Shown here: positions 1 through 7,683 of the stretch, in pieces
How positions within the stretch are numbered: position 1 is the first letter of the stretch
Layout of the letters: the number at the start of each line of letters is the position of its first letter
NCBI RefSeq assembly: GCF_000226255.1
Contig: NZ_AGFG01000022.1
Span: forward strand, 1-48,727
DNA length: 48,727 nt
Direction of reading: 5' to 3'
Origin: Desulfovibrio sp. A2
Lineage (GTDB): Bacteria > Desulfobacterota > Desulfovibrionia > Desulfovibrionales > Desulfovibrionaceae
The notes under the pieces: model-generated
Told to the model about the DNA's origin: nothing
Databases searched by the model: none
What the model saw: only the letters and a program-made list of their open reading frames with translations
Translations under genes and position numbers: made by a program

Positions 1-228
1 GGGGGGGGCGTCTGCCGCCAGCGCCCGCGCCGGGTCGCCCACACGGGTCCAGAAGGGAGTGCCCCCGGCAAAGGAAAGATGCGCCCGCAAGGAGGCTTCC
101 GCCCCCAGCAGCAACAGCGCCCTGCCAGTCAAATGGGCGGGCAGGCGACCGGACAGCAGACGGCAGGCCAGTTCCGGCCCGAGGCCGTTGGCGTCGCCAA
201 GGGTTATCAGCAACGGTTCCGCACGCAT
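1..228 (-). CDS. pdxA: 4-hydroxythreonine-4-phosphate dehydrogenase, N-terminal part (cut by window edge)
   Basis: Reading the minus strand from the ATG at 226-228 gives 76 open residues that run off the window start. Residues 8-19 carry the ITLGDANGLGPE signature of PdxA, which sits in the nucleotide-binding N-terminal region. It is followed by a hydrophobic ALLLLGAE strand as in the family. PdxA is a cytoplasmic, metal- and NAD-dependent enzyme that oxidises 4-phosphohydroxy-threonine for pyridoxal-5-phosphate synthesis. No strong ribosome binding site is visible before the ATG and the frame stays open upstream, so the start could move. The gene lies about 170 nt downstream of the asparaginase on the same strand. 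The catalytic and metal-binding residues lie outside the window. Confidence 0.8.
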   Translation of the reverse strand, partial: MRAEPLLITLGDANGLGPELACRLLSGRLPAHLTGRALLLLGAEASLRAHLSFAGGTPFWTRVGDPARALAADAPP

Positions 229-259
229 GCCGCACAGGCTATGCGCATTCGCGCGGGCT

Positions 260-277
260 GTCCATATGCGTATGGAC
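260..277. promoter_or_regulatory. 18-bp inverted repeat upstream of pdxA
   Basis: GTCCATATGCGTATGGAC is a perfect 7-bp inverted repeat with a 4-nt centre. It lies 32 nt before the pdxA start, in the gap between asparaginase and pdxA. It could be an operator or a short mRNA hairpin. No regulator can be named from sequence alone. Confidence 0.35.
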
Positions 278-398
278 GCGCCCATGTCCGGACGGCGGGC
301 CGGGCGGACTTGGCGGGCTTGGGGGCTGCACGCGAAAGGCGGCGACGGACCGAAGTCCGCCGCCGCCCGCATGCATGTTTCGCTTTTGCATTGCGCCG

Positions 399-1370
399 TC
401 AGCGCCGCACGTCCACGTCCGCGTGGATGCCCCCGCCCGGCAGGGCATAGGCATGGGCGATGTGCTCGGTGTTGCAGTGCACGCCGTAGCGGCCGTGCCG
501 GTCCAGCATGATCAGCCCGGCGTGGCCGGACACGCGGCGGTGCAGCAGGTCGATGGCCTTGCGGGCGGCCTCATCGGGGGATGCGCCCCCATCGCGCAGG
601 AAATCGCAGGCGGAGCGGGTCATCAGCACCCGGATGATGCCTTCGCCGAAGCCGGTGGCCGATGCCCCGCCGGTTTCGTTGTCCGCGTAGGTGCCCGCGC
701 CGCACAGGGGCGAATCGCCCACCCGGCCCGGCCGCTTCATGGGGGTGCCGCCGGTGGAGGTGGCGGCGGCGATGTTGCCCGCCGCGTCCAGAGCCACCGC
801 GCCCACGGTGCCCTTGGGCATGGCCGGTTCCGGCCCCACCGGGCAGTTGCACGCAGTGCCGTCCGCCGTCACGGCCTGGGGCCGGAAGGCGTCGTGGGTG
901 GAAAAGCCCGCGCGGGCGCGCAGTTCGTTGAACAGGCGCACTTCACGCTCCACCACCAGTTCGGCGGGGTCGATGGCGGCAATGCCCGACTCGCGGGCGA
1001 AGCGTTCCGCCCCTTCGCCCACCAGGAAGCAGAATTCCGTGTCCATGACCTTGCGGGCGATGTCCACGGGGTGCAGAAAGCTGCGCACCGCCGCCACGGC
1101 CCCGAAGTTCAGTGTGGCTCCGTCCATGATGGCGGCGTCCAACTCGATCTGGCCGTCGGCGTTCAGCACGGCCCCGCGACCGGCGTCGTAGGTGGGGTCG
1201 GCCTCCAGCACGTTGACGGCCAGGCGCACGGCCTCCAGCGCGGGCATGCCGCGTTGCAGTTCGCCCCACACGGCGTCCACGGCCGCGCGGCAGCCGTCGA
1301 TGTGGGCCTTCTGCCGGTCGGCGGGGATGGTCCACGCGCCGCCGTGCACGATGATTCTCGGTTCGGTCAT
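399..1370 (-). CDS. isoaspartyl peptidase / L-asparaginase (Ntn-hydrolase, type 2)
   Basis: A 323-residue protein starting MTEPRIIVHGGAW, the usual opening of plant-type asparaginases. These enzymes cleave beta-aspartyl dipeptides and asparagine in the cytoplasm after autoproteolysis into alpha and beta subunits. The autoprocessing site is visible: Thr188 in KGTVGAVALD would become the N-terminal nucleophile of the beta subunit. It is followed by the conserved TSTGG (about 204-208) and GDSP (about 216-219). Family length is about 310-340, so the protein is complete. The ATG at 1368-1370 is chosen because the family N-terminus begins there; an ATG 21 codons upstream adds an unrelated arginine-rich stretch. 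It is the fourth of five minus-strand genes (NUDIX, glgA, glgB, this gene, pdxA), but a 550-bp repeat-rich gap separates it from glgB, so it probably has its own promoter. Confidence 0.92.
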   Translation of the reverse strand: MTEPRIIVHGGAWTIPADRQKAHIDGCRAAVDAVWGELQRGMPALEAVRLAVNVLEADPTYDAGRGAVLNADGQIELDAAIMDGATLNFGAVAAVRSFLHPVDIARKVMDTEFCFLVGEGAERFARESGIAAIDPAELVVEREVRLFNELRARAGFSTHDAFRPQAVTADGTACNCPVGPEPAMPKGTVGAVALDAAGNIAAATSTGGTPMKRPGRVGDSPLCGAGTYADNETGGASATGFGEGIIRVLMTRSACDFLRDGGASPDEAARKAIDLLHRRVSGHAGLIMLDRHGRYGVHCNTEHIAHAYALPGGGIHADVDVRR

Positions 1371-1589
1371 GGGTGTCTCTGCGGTTCCGGAATACGCCCG
1401 CGCGGCGTGCGCGAGCGGGCGGAATCTACGCAATTGCGGCCCGAAGGTGAAGGGAAAAGGCAGGGGGAAAGAACGGGGAAGGAAGACAGACCACGCGGAT
1501 ATTCAGGGACGAAGTGGCCCCTTTGTGCACTATACGACTCGCTCAGGTTGTTGACAAAATCTGTTTTTGTGAGCCTCCGGCGGCCAAGG

Positions 1590-1650
1590 ACGGCAGCCGT
1601 TAGACGAGCTTGCGAGCCTTACGGATGGCGATCGCAGAGCGGCTACCGCC
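1590..1650. repeat. structured nested repeat, copy 1
   Basis: About 60 nt placed exactly between the arms of an older hairpin (CCAAGG 1584-1589, CCTTGG 1651-1656). The core hairpin pairs 1599-1605 (GTTAGAC) with 1616-1622 (GCCTTAC). It has a GA at 1606-1607 facing a GA at 1614-1615 and a GCTTGC loop. The tail GGATGGCGATCGCAGAGCG matches copy 4 (41572-41625) at nearly every position. This is one of four copies in the window. Confidence 0.75.
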
Positions 1651-1715
1651 CCTTGGAACCCCACATTCTGTATTCTCGTAATGCCCAAGAAACACAAATG
1701 AAAGTTTTTGGGGGA

Positions 1716-1766
1716 GCTTTAGCCGTTATGCGAGTCTTCGAGCATTACGGATAAAGACAGCAAAGC
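1716..1766. repeat. structured nested repeat, copy 2
   Basis: Same core as the other copies, with different stem bases: GTTATGC (1725-1731) pairs with GCATTAC (1742-1748), again with GA/GA at 1732-1733 and 1740-1741. The outer stem CTTTA (1717-1721) pairs with TAAAG (1752-1756), whereas copies 3 and 4 use GC-rich outer stems. The insert splits a G-rich tract (TTTTTGGGGG before it, CGGGGGTGCGGGGG after it). Confidence 0.7.
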
Positions 1767-1774
1767 GGGGGTGC

Positions 1775-1868
1775 GGGGGAGGAGACCCTTTTGCGGCAGA
1801 TGTTAGCCGAACGCGAAGCGTGAGGCTTACAGATGGCGACCGCAGCGCGTCAAAAGGATCCCTCCCCC
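1775..1868 (-). terminator. interrupted GC-rich hairpin downstream of glgB (likely terminator)
   Basis: The left arm (GGGGGAGG at 1775-1782, then GACCCTTTT) pairs with AAAAGGATC and CCTCCCCC at 1852-1868. The loop is occupied by repeat copy 3. It lies 57 nt beyond the glgB stop and could end transcription of glgA-glgB. Confidence 0.5.
1793..1851. repeat. structured nested repeat, copy 3 (longest apical stem)
   Basis: It sits exactly in the loop of the 1775-1868 hairpin. GTTAGCC (1802-1808) pairs with GGCTTAC (1824-1830), GA 1809-1810 faces GA 1822-1823, and an extra apical stem ACGC-GAA-GCGT (1811-1821) extends the hairpin. Outer TGCGG (1792-1796) pairs with CCGCA (1840-1844). Confidence 0.75.
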
Positions 1869-1924
1869 GAAAGAATCTGGGTTTGCCAGCAGTCTGTCGC
1901 TGCGCTTCCGGGGCTGCATTCGAA

Positions 1925-3853
1925 CTACCCCGGCATCAACGCCACCCCCGCCAGCGGCGGCAGGGTAAGCACAAGGTGGTGCCCCCCGCTCCACTCGTCG
2001 GTGCGGGCCTGCAATTCGCCGCCGTTGCCCACGTTGGAGCCGCCGTAATACTCGCTGTCGGTGTTCAGCACCTCGCGCCACGTGCCGCCCCTGGGCGCGG
2101 GCACCCGGTAGTACTGGCGCACCACGGGGGTGAAGTTGAACACCCACAGCACGGGCGGGGCGCCGTCACACTGACGCACGAAGCTGATCACCGAGCCGCC
2201 CCAGTCGGAAAAGTCCATCCAGCGAAAGCCTGTCCAGTCATGGTCGTGCGCGTGCATGGCCGGTTCGCGCAGCAGGATTCCGTTCAGGTCGCGCAACAGG
2301 GCGTGGATGCCGCCGTGCGCGGGGAACTGGTACAGGCACCAGTCCAGGGCCTTGCTTTCGTCCCATTCGTTCCACTGGCCGAACTCGCCGCCCATGAACA
2401 GCAGTTTCTTTCCCGGATGCGCCCACATGTAGGCGTACAGCGCGCGCAGGCTGGCCTGTTGCTGCCACGCATCGCCGGGCATCTTGGACAGCAGCGCGCC
2501 CTTGCCGTGCACGACTTCATCGTGCGAGAGCGGCAGCACGAAATTCTCGGTGAAAGCGTACAGCAGCGAAAAGGTCAGCGCGTTGTGGTGGTAGGCGCGG
2601 TGCACCGGCTCGTGCCGGAAGTAGTCCAGCGTGTCGTGCATCCAGCCCATGTTCCACTTGAAGGTGAAGCCGAGCCCGCCGGTGTACACCGGGCGCGACA
2701 CCCCCGGCCACGCCGTGGATTCTTCCGCGATGGTCATGGCGCCGGGGAACTGCCCGTGCACCACCACGTTCAGCTGGCGCAGGAATTCCACGGCGTCCAG
2801 GTTCTCGCGCCCGCCGTGCTCGTTGGGCAGCCAGTCGCCGTCCTCGCGCGAGTAGTCGAGGTAGAGCATGGAGGCCACGGCGTCCATGCGCAGGCCGTCG
2901 ATGTGGAATTCGCGCAGCCAGTACAGGGCGTTGGCCAGCAGGAAGTTGCGCACCTCGTGCCGACCGTAGTTAAAGATGAAGGTGCCCCAATCCGGGTGCT
3001 CGCCCCGGCGCGGGTCCAGGTGCTCGAACAGGGCCGTGCCGTCGAAGCGGCCAAGGCTCCAGTCGTCCTTGGGAAAGTGCGCGGGCACCCAATCGAGAAT
3101 GACCCCTATGCCCGCCTGGTGGCAGCGGTCCACGAAGCGCTTGAAGTCCTCGGGCCTGCCGTGGCGCGACGTGGGCGCATAATAGTGCCCGGTCTGGTAG
3201 CCCCACGACTGGTCCAGCGGGTGTTCCGCCACGGGCAGCAGTTCGATGTGGGTGAAGCCCAGGTTCTGCACGTGCGGGATAAGCCCGTCGCCCAGTTCGT
3301 CCCACGACAGAAAGGGATGGCCGCCCACGCCCGAGCCGTCGGTCTTGCGCTGCCACGAACCTGCATGCACCTCGTAGATGGACACGGCTTGCCGCAGCGG
3401 CGGCCCTGCCTCGACGCGGCGCTGCATCCACTCGCCGTCGGACCATTGGTAGTTGTCGATGTCCCAGGCCACGGCGGCCACGCCGGGCCGCATTTCGGCA
3501 TACAGGGCGAAGGGGTCGGTCTTATAGACGATGCGCCCGCCGCCGTTGTCGCCGTCACCGGTGCGGATGCCGAACTTGTACAGCGCGCCCTTGCGCATGC
3601 CCGGCACGAAGGCCGCCCACACGCCGGAAACGCCCACGGGGTACAGCGGATATTCGCCCCAGCGCCAGTCGTTGAAGTCGCCCACCAGGTGCACCTCGCG
3701 GGCGGAAGGAGCCCACACGGCCACCCGGTAGCCTTCCGCGCCGTCCTGCGCCATGGGGTGCGCCCCGAGTACCCGATAGAGGTCCCAGTGTTCGCCCTTG
3801 CCGAACATGTACAGGTCGAAGGGCTCGATGAAGGCGGGGTGGGTAAGCTGCAT
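1925..3853 (-). CDS. glgB: 1,4-alpha-glucan branching enzyme
   Basis: A 642-residue GH13 protein that transfers alpha-1,4 glucan segments to alpha-1,6 branch points during glycogen synthesis. The N-terminal beta-sandwich (CBM48-like, about 20-120) carries the WAPSAREVHLVGDFNDW signature. The catalytic TIM barrel follows, with GLRMDAV (nucleophile Asp324), TIAEES (general acid Glu at 377-378) and LPLSHDEVVHGK (transition-state Asp at 445). The length is typical of the shorter branching enzymes. It ends VALMPG, followed by the repeat-rich gap. It lies 75 nt downstream of glgA on the same strand, so the two are probably co-transcribed. No clear ribosome binding site precedes the ATG, but the N-terminal sequence matches the family. 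Confidence 0.95.
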   Translation of the reverse strand: MQLTHPAFIEPFDLYMFGKGEHWDLYRVLGAHPMAQDGAEGYRVAVWAPSAREVHLVGDFNDWRWGEYPLYPVGVSGVWAAFVPGMRKGALYKFGIRTGDGDNGGGRIVYKTDPFALYAEMRPGVAAVAWDIDNYQWSDGEWMQRRVEAGPPLRQAVSIYEVHAGSWQRKTDGSGVGGHPFLSWDELGDGLIPHVQNLGFTHIELLPVAEHPLDQSWGYQTGHYYAPTSRHGRPEDFKRFVDRCHQAGIGVILDWVPAHFPKDDWSLGRFDGTALFEHLDPRRGEHPDWGTFIFNYGRHEVRNFLLANALYWLREFHIDGLRMDAVASMLYLDYSREDGDWLPNEHGGRENLDAVEFLRQLNVVVHGQFPGAMTIAEESTAWPGVSRPVYTGGLGFTFKWNMGWMHDTLDYFRHEPVHRAYHHNALTFSLLYAFTENFVLPLSHDEVVHGKGALLSKMPGDAWQQQASLRALYAYMWAHPGKKLLFMGGEFGQWNEWDESKALDWCLYQFPAHGGIHALLRDLNGILLREPAMHAHDHDWTGFRWMDFSDWGGSVISFVRQCDGAPPVLWVFNFTPVVRQYYRVPAPRGGTWREVLNTDSEYYGGSNVGNGGELQARTDEWSGGHHLVLTLPPLAGVALMPG

Positions 3854-3928
3854 GGCGTGTGCGTCCAGTGGCTTGGAGTCAACCGGTTCGGAAGGGGACG
3901 GGCGGTTTGCGGCAGCGGCAGGCCGAAA

Positions 3929-5395
3929 TCAGGAAAAGTCGAAGCCCAGTTGCCGGTACAGGTTGACGTAGCTGCGCCCGGCCCGCTCCCACGAAAAGTC
4001 CTGGCGCATGGCACGGGTCATCATGGCGCGCCAGCCCTCGCTGTCGTGCTCCCAGTAGTGCACGGCGTCGAGAATGGCTTCGAGGAACAACTGCGGCTCG
4101 GGCCGCCCGAAGGTGAAGCCCGTGGATTCGGGCGACGGCCACGGCACGATGGTGTCGCGCAGCCCCCCCACGGCCGTGGCCACGGGCGGGGTGCCGTAGC
4201 GCAGGGCGTACATCTGGGTCAGGCCGCAGGGCTCGTAGCGCGAGGGCATGAGAAAGATGTCGCTGCCCGCCTGGATGCGGTGGGCAAGGTCTTCCGTGTA
4301 GCCCACGATGGCGCACAGCCTGCCCCGGTAGGTTTCCATCAGGTCCAGCGCCCGCGCCTCGTGCGCAAGATTGCCCTCGCCCAGAATGATCACGCCCACG
4401 TTGCGCTCCATGAGCCGGGGCACGATGTCCAGCAGCAGATCTATGCCCTTCTGCCCGCGCAGCCGCCCGATGAAGCCCAGCACCGGCCGGTGGGCCAGTG
4501 CCGGATCAAGGCCCAGTTCATCCAGCAGGGCCGTCTTGCAGCGCTGCTTGCCCGCAAAGCCCTGCGGGTCGTCCGGACCGTAGCGGCACGGCAGAAACTT
4601 GTCCTGCGCCGGGTTCCAGATGCCGTAGTCCGCCCCGTTGAGAATGCCGTGCAGCGAGCGCTGGCGGGCGCGCAGGATGCCGTCGAGCCCGCTGCCGTAG
4701 GCCGGGCCCAGTATTTCGCGCGCGTAGCTGGGGCTGACCGTGGTGACCATGTCGGCGTAGGCGATGCCCGCCTTCAGCAGGTTGAAGTCGCCCCAGAATT
4801 CCACCCCGTCCATGGCCCATGCCTGCGGCGGCAGCCCGCAGCCCGTGAACAGGCGCGAGGCGAACCGCCCCTGAAAGGCCAGGTTGTGGATGGTCATGAC
4901 GCTGCGCGTGTCGGCCCAGAACGGGTCCGTCTGCCGCCAGAAGTGCAGGTAGGCGGGCACCAGAGCGGTCTGCCAGTCGTTGGCGTGCAGCACGGCGGGC
5001 GGCGTGCCCAGGCGGCGCAGCAGCGACAGGGCGGCCCGGCAGAAGAAGATGAACCGCTCGCAGTTGTCGAAATAGTCGCCCTTGTGGTCGTTATAGTAAT
5101 AGCGGCGGTCAAAGTATTCCCCACGGTGCACGAAGTACACCTTCATGCCGTGGTAGTCGGCCTCGTACACCTCGCAGGTGATGGGCCCCCACGGGTAGCC
5201 CACGTGGCAGTCGGAAATGGTCAGGTGGATGCCGTAGTCCGCCGTGCGCAGGCGGCCGTAGAACGGCGTGATCACCGACGTGGGCACGCCCATGCGGTGC
5301 AGGGCCAGGGGCTGCGCGCCCAGCACGTCGCCAAGGCCCCCGCTTTTGGAGAAGGGATACATTTCCGAGGTGACGAAAACGACCTCACGTCGCAT
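3929..5395 (-). CDS. glgA: glycogen synthase (ADP-glucose)
   Basis: A 488-residue GT5 glycosyltransferase that adds glucose from ADP-glucose to the non-reducing end of alpha-1,4 glucan. The ADP-glucose binding KxGGL motif is at residues 17-21 (KSGGL). The C-terminal GT-B half contains the phosphate-contacting [19 protein letters not shown] region and ends in the EHDSEGW...[14 protein letters not shown] tail. The ATG at 5393-5395 is preferred over an ATG 11 codons upstream because GGGGAGGAA lies just before it and the family begins there. The glgB gene follows after 75 nt. No glgC or glgP is visible in the window, so the ADP-glucose supply lies elsewhere. Confidence 0.95.
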   Translation of the reverse strand: MRREVVFVTSEMYPFSKSGGLGDVLGAQPLALHRMGVPTSVITPFYGRLRTADYGIHLTISDCHVGYPWGPITCEVYEADYHGMKVYFVHRGEYFDRRYYYNDHKGDYFDNCERFIFFCRAALSLLRRLGTPPAVLHANDWQTALVPAYLHFWRQTDPFWADTRSVMTIHNLAFQGRFASRLFTGCGLPPQAWAMDGVEFWGDFNLLKAGIAYADMVTTVSPSYAREILGPAYGSGLDGILRARQRSLHGILNGADYGIWNPAQDKFLPCRYGPDDPQGFAGKQRCKTALLDELGLDPALAHRPVLGFIGRLRGQKGIDLLLDIVPRLMERNVGVIILGEGNLAHEARALDLMETYRGRLCAIVGYTEDLAHRIQAGSDIFLMPSRYEPCGLTQMYALRYGTPPVATAVGGLRDTIVPWPSPESTGFTFGRPEPQLFLEAILDAVHYWEHDSEGWRAMMTRAMRQDFSWERAGRSYVNLYRQLGFDFS

Positions 5396-5555
5396 GATCG
5401 CGCGTTCCTCCCCTTGCGCGCGCGGCATGGCCGCGCGATGCGTTGCGCGCCGTCAGGCGCGTGCGTCCCGAAAATGCCTGCGCCGCGAGGCGGCCCGGCA
5501 GCATGCGGCCCGGCAGCAACCGTTCACGCCCTGAAAGCCCCGTGGTGCGCCGCCC

Positions 5556-6050
5556 TCAATTCCCTTCCCCCGCGCGCTCCGGGCAGACGGCCCGGCCGCG
5601 CAGCCAGTCGGCGATGATCGTTGCATGGTCGAAGGCCATGGGGTGCGGCAGGTCGTCCGGCGCAAAGAACCGCGCGTCCGCCGCGTCGTCTCCGGCCACC
5701 GGCCCCGCCGCCGGTATGGCTGCGGCCCCGCCCCGCACCCGCGCGGCATAGACCACGCTGAGGGTGTGGTGGCGCGGGTCGCGCCCCGGTTCGGAATACA
5801 CCCCCACCAGCCCGGTGAGTTCCACGTCCAGCCCGGTTTCCTCCCGGGCCTCGCGCAGCGCCGCCGCCTCGGCCGATTCGCCGTAGTCGATGAACCCGCC
5901 GGGCAGCGCCCAGCCGGGCGGCTCGTTGCGCCGCCGGATGAGCACGATGCCCCGCCCCGGCTCGTGGATGAGAATGTCGACGGTGGGCGCCGGGTTGCGA
6001 TACATGACCACCGGGCCGCCGCAGTGCGGGCAGGGGACGCGATGTTCCAT
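5556..6050 (-). CDS. NUDIX hydrolase, ADP-ribose pyrophosphatase type
   Basis: A 164-residue cytoplasmic hydrolase of nucleoside diphosphate derivatives. The NUDIX box is complete between Gly52 and Leu74: Gly52, Glu58, then REAREETGL at 66-74, whose glutamates bind the metal. The N-terminus has CPHCGG (7-12), a half zinc ribbon seen in some ADP-ribose or NADH pyrophosphatase-like members, but no second Cys pair is present. The substrate cannot be fixed from sequence. It lies 160 nt upstream of glgA on the same strand and diverges from the GT9 gene. No strong ribosome binding site precedes the ATG. Confidence 0.9.
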   Translation of the reverse strand: MEHRVPCPHCGGPVVMYRNPAPTVDILIHEPGRGIVLIRRRNEPPGWALPGGFIDYGESAEAAALREAREETGLDVELTGLVGVYSEPGRDPRHHTLSVVYAARVRGGAAAIPAAGPVAGDDAADARFFAPDDLPHPMAFDHATIIADWLRGRAVCPERAGEGN

Positions 6051-6191
6051 GGCGGGCGTGTTCGTCCTTGCCGGTTCCGGAATGGGGTTGCGGGGAATGT
6101 CCCGGCCTTCGCCGGGTCACCGCCGGGTCGGAACGCACTGTCCCGGTAGGCGGCGAGGATACGACACCACTTTCACAGAGTACGCGCAGAG

Positions 6192-7298
6192 ATGAAAAGT
6201 GACAAGTTGATAGCCGTGCACAACGGCGCGCTGGGCGACTTCCTGTGCGCGTGGCCCGCCCTGCTGGCCCTGGCACGAGGCATGGGGCATGGGTCGGAAG
6301 ACGCCGTGGAGGAAGGGGCGGCGGCCAGCCCGGGGGCCGCCCCGCGCCTGCTGTTCGCGGGCAGCGCCGAGCGCATGCGCTGGCTGGCCCCGCTGGGTTA
6401 CGCGCCCTGCCCCCCGGCCATGCGCCGGGCGCTGGAAGAATTGTACGGCTGCGGGCGTGAGGGTTGCGGCGAAGCTGATGCAGGCAACGCCACGGCGTGG
6501 CCGCACCCCCTGACAGGCGCGACGGTGGCGTGGTTCTGCCTCGACCGGGTTGCGGCGGCCCCGCACCCACGCATCGTTCCCCTGCCCTGCCTGACGCCGG
6601 GGCTGGACACGGACAAGCAGGACGCCACCGCGCGGGATTCCTGCCACGGGCGGCACGTCACCGACGCGCTGCGGGGTCACCTTGAACGCGCGGCCCCGGC
6701 CAGCCTTCCCTGGCCTGCCCGTTGGGACGCGGACTGGCCCGCCGCATGGCGACGCCTCTTCGGCGGCTGGGAGGGCGCGGCTTCGCACACCGTGGTGCTG
6801 GTGCCCGGCGCTGGGCACCGGGCCAAGCAGTGGCCGCCCCGGCGGTTCGCCGCCGTGGCCAGCGCGCTGGCGCGGGCCGGGTACAATCCGTTGTACGTGC
6901 TGGGCCCGGCGGAACTGGAACGCGGGCTGGACCGCAACGACCTGCTGCCCCCCGGACTGGAGGCGGCCGTTACCACCCCCGTCGACCACGGCGAACTGGC
7001 GCAACTGCTGCGCCGCGCGCGGCTGGTCGTGGGCAACGATTCCGGCCCGCTGCACCTTGCCGCGCTGCACGGCACGCCGGTGCTGGCCTTGTTCGGCCCC
7101 GCGCCCGCCGCCGCGTGGAGGCCGCACGGGGCCATGGCGCTGGCCAGCCCGCTTGCCTGCGCGCCCTGCTCCGCCACCTTGCGCAGCCTTGGCTGCGGCG
7201 GCGTGGATGCCGTGCTTGGCGCGGCCCCCTGCATGGCGGGCATCGAAGTGGACGCCGTGCTGGAAGCGATATGGGAACTGCTGGAACGCAGCGCCTGA
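6192..7298 (+). CDS. glycosyltransferase family 9 (heptosyltransferase-like)
   Basis: A 368-residue GT-B protein resembling ADP-heptose:LPS heptosyltransferases, which build the lipopolysaccharide inner core on the cytoplasmic side of the inner membrane. The N-terminal acceptor-side loop is HNGALGDFL (10-18). The C-terminal nucleotide-sugar half starts at VVLVPGAGHRAKQWP and contains VVGNDSGPLHLAALHGTPVLALFGP (quoted in family terms; about residues 280-303), the hallmark of GT9. There is a long insert between the two halves (about residues 30-180). The donor sugar cannot be assigned. The gene is alone on the plus strand, convergent with tsaC. Confidence 0.85.
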   Translation: MKSDKLIAVHNGALGDFLCAWPALLALARGMGHGSEDAVEEGAAASPGAAPRLLFAGSAERMRWLAPLGYAPCPPAMRRALEELYGCGREGCGEADAGNATAWPHPLTGATVAWFCLDRVAAAPHPRIVPLPCLTPGLDTDKQDATARDSCHGRHVTDALRGHLERAAPASLPWPARWDADWPAAWRRLFGGWEGAASHTVVLVPGAGHRAKQWPPRRFAAVASALARAGYNPLYVLGPAELERGLDRNDLLPPGLEAAVTTPVDHGELAQLLRRARLVVGNDSGPLHLAALHGTPVLALFGPAPAAAWRPHGAMALASPLACAPCSATLRSLGCGGVDAVLGAAPCMAGIEVDAVLEAIWELLERSA

Positions 7299-7390
7299 GC
7301 ACACGCCCGTCCGCGTGCACGCAGGCGTACCCGCGCGGCATCACGCGAACGGGGCCGCCAGAGGCACGGCAGGCGGCGGCAAGCGAACCA

Positions 7391-7427
7391 CAAAAGAAAA
7401 ACCGGCCCCACACCCCTGTAGGACCGG
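7391..7427 (-). terminator. rho-independent terminator
   Basis: On the minus strand CCGGTCC (7427-7421) pairs with GGGCCGG (7408-7402), with one G-U pair, and is followed by TTTTTCTTTT. It lies 257 nt beyond the tsaC stop, so it may instead end a separate small transcript. Confidence 0.6.
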
Positions 7428-7515
7428 CTCTCTGCAAAGAAAGGAAGGTAATCTGGGTACAGCAAACGGCGTGCCAGCACTTGAGCACAGGCATTCACGC
7501 CCGCTTCAAACTAAA
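7391..7515 (-). ncRNA. candidate small RNA, minus strand
   Basis: The AT-rich block at about 7508-7545 reads on the minus strand as overlapping TATA-type -10 hexamers. About 110 nt further on, a GC hairpin with a U-run closes the unit. No convincing protein is encoded between them. The -35 element is not clear, so this is a weak call based on promoter-like composition plus terminator spacing. Confidence 0.25.
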
Positions 7516-7683
7516 AAAATATTTATATTACAGAATAATAAAAGGCACTTCACCCCCGTCTCACAGCCGGACTACCCGCTGAACCGTTCAGCCAATCAGT
7601 TCAACTTTTTTGTCCCGCCGCGCCCCCGTGCCCCGCGCTGCCTGCAATTTTTTGTACCCCAGGTAGGGAATACCCCCAATCGC

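Larger units (their letters stand above)
1371..1924. other. repeat-rich intergenic region between glgB and the asparaginase gene
   Basis: No gene is supported here. The half near the asparaginase start (1371-1560) shows nothing distinctive beyond ordinary leader sequence. From about 1571 to 1870 it is built of intergenic repeat fragments: a CCAAGG...CCTTGG hairpin, a G-rich tract and a GGGGGAGG...CCTCCCCC hairpin. Each of the two hairpins and the G-rich tract is interrupted by one copy of the same structured insert, listed separately. Confidence 0.75.
7299..7683. other. intergenic region between convergent GT9 and tsaC genes, with an AT-rich patch
   Basis: No protein gene is supported. The region holds a minus-strand terminator (7391-7427) and a conspicuous AT-rich patch (about 7508-7545). 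Together these could mark a small minus-strand transcript. The rest is ordinary GC-rich spacer. Confidence 0.6.

Noticed and set aside
1590..1851. CRISPR-like array
   Set aside because: Repeats are unequal, structured and not separated by uniform spacers. No cas genes are in the window.
1820..5617. A 1265-codon open frame on the plus strand across glgB and glgA
   Set aside because: It is the antisense shadow of two unmistakable minus-strand enzymes in GC-rich DNA, and its translation is His/Val/Ala-rich low-complexity sequence.
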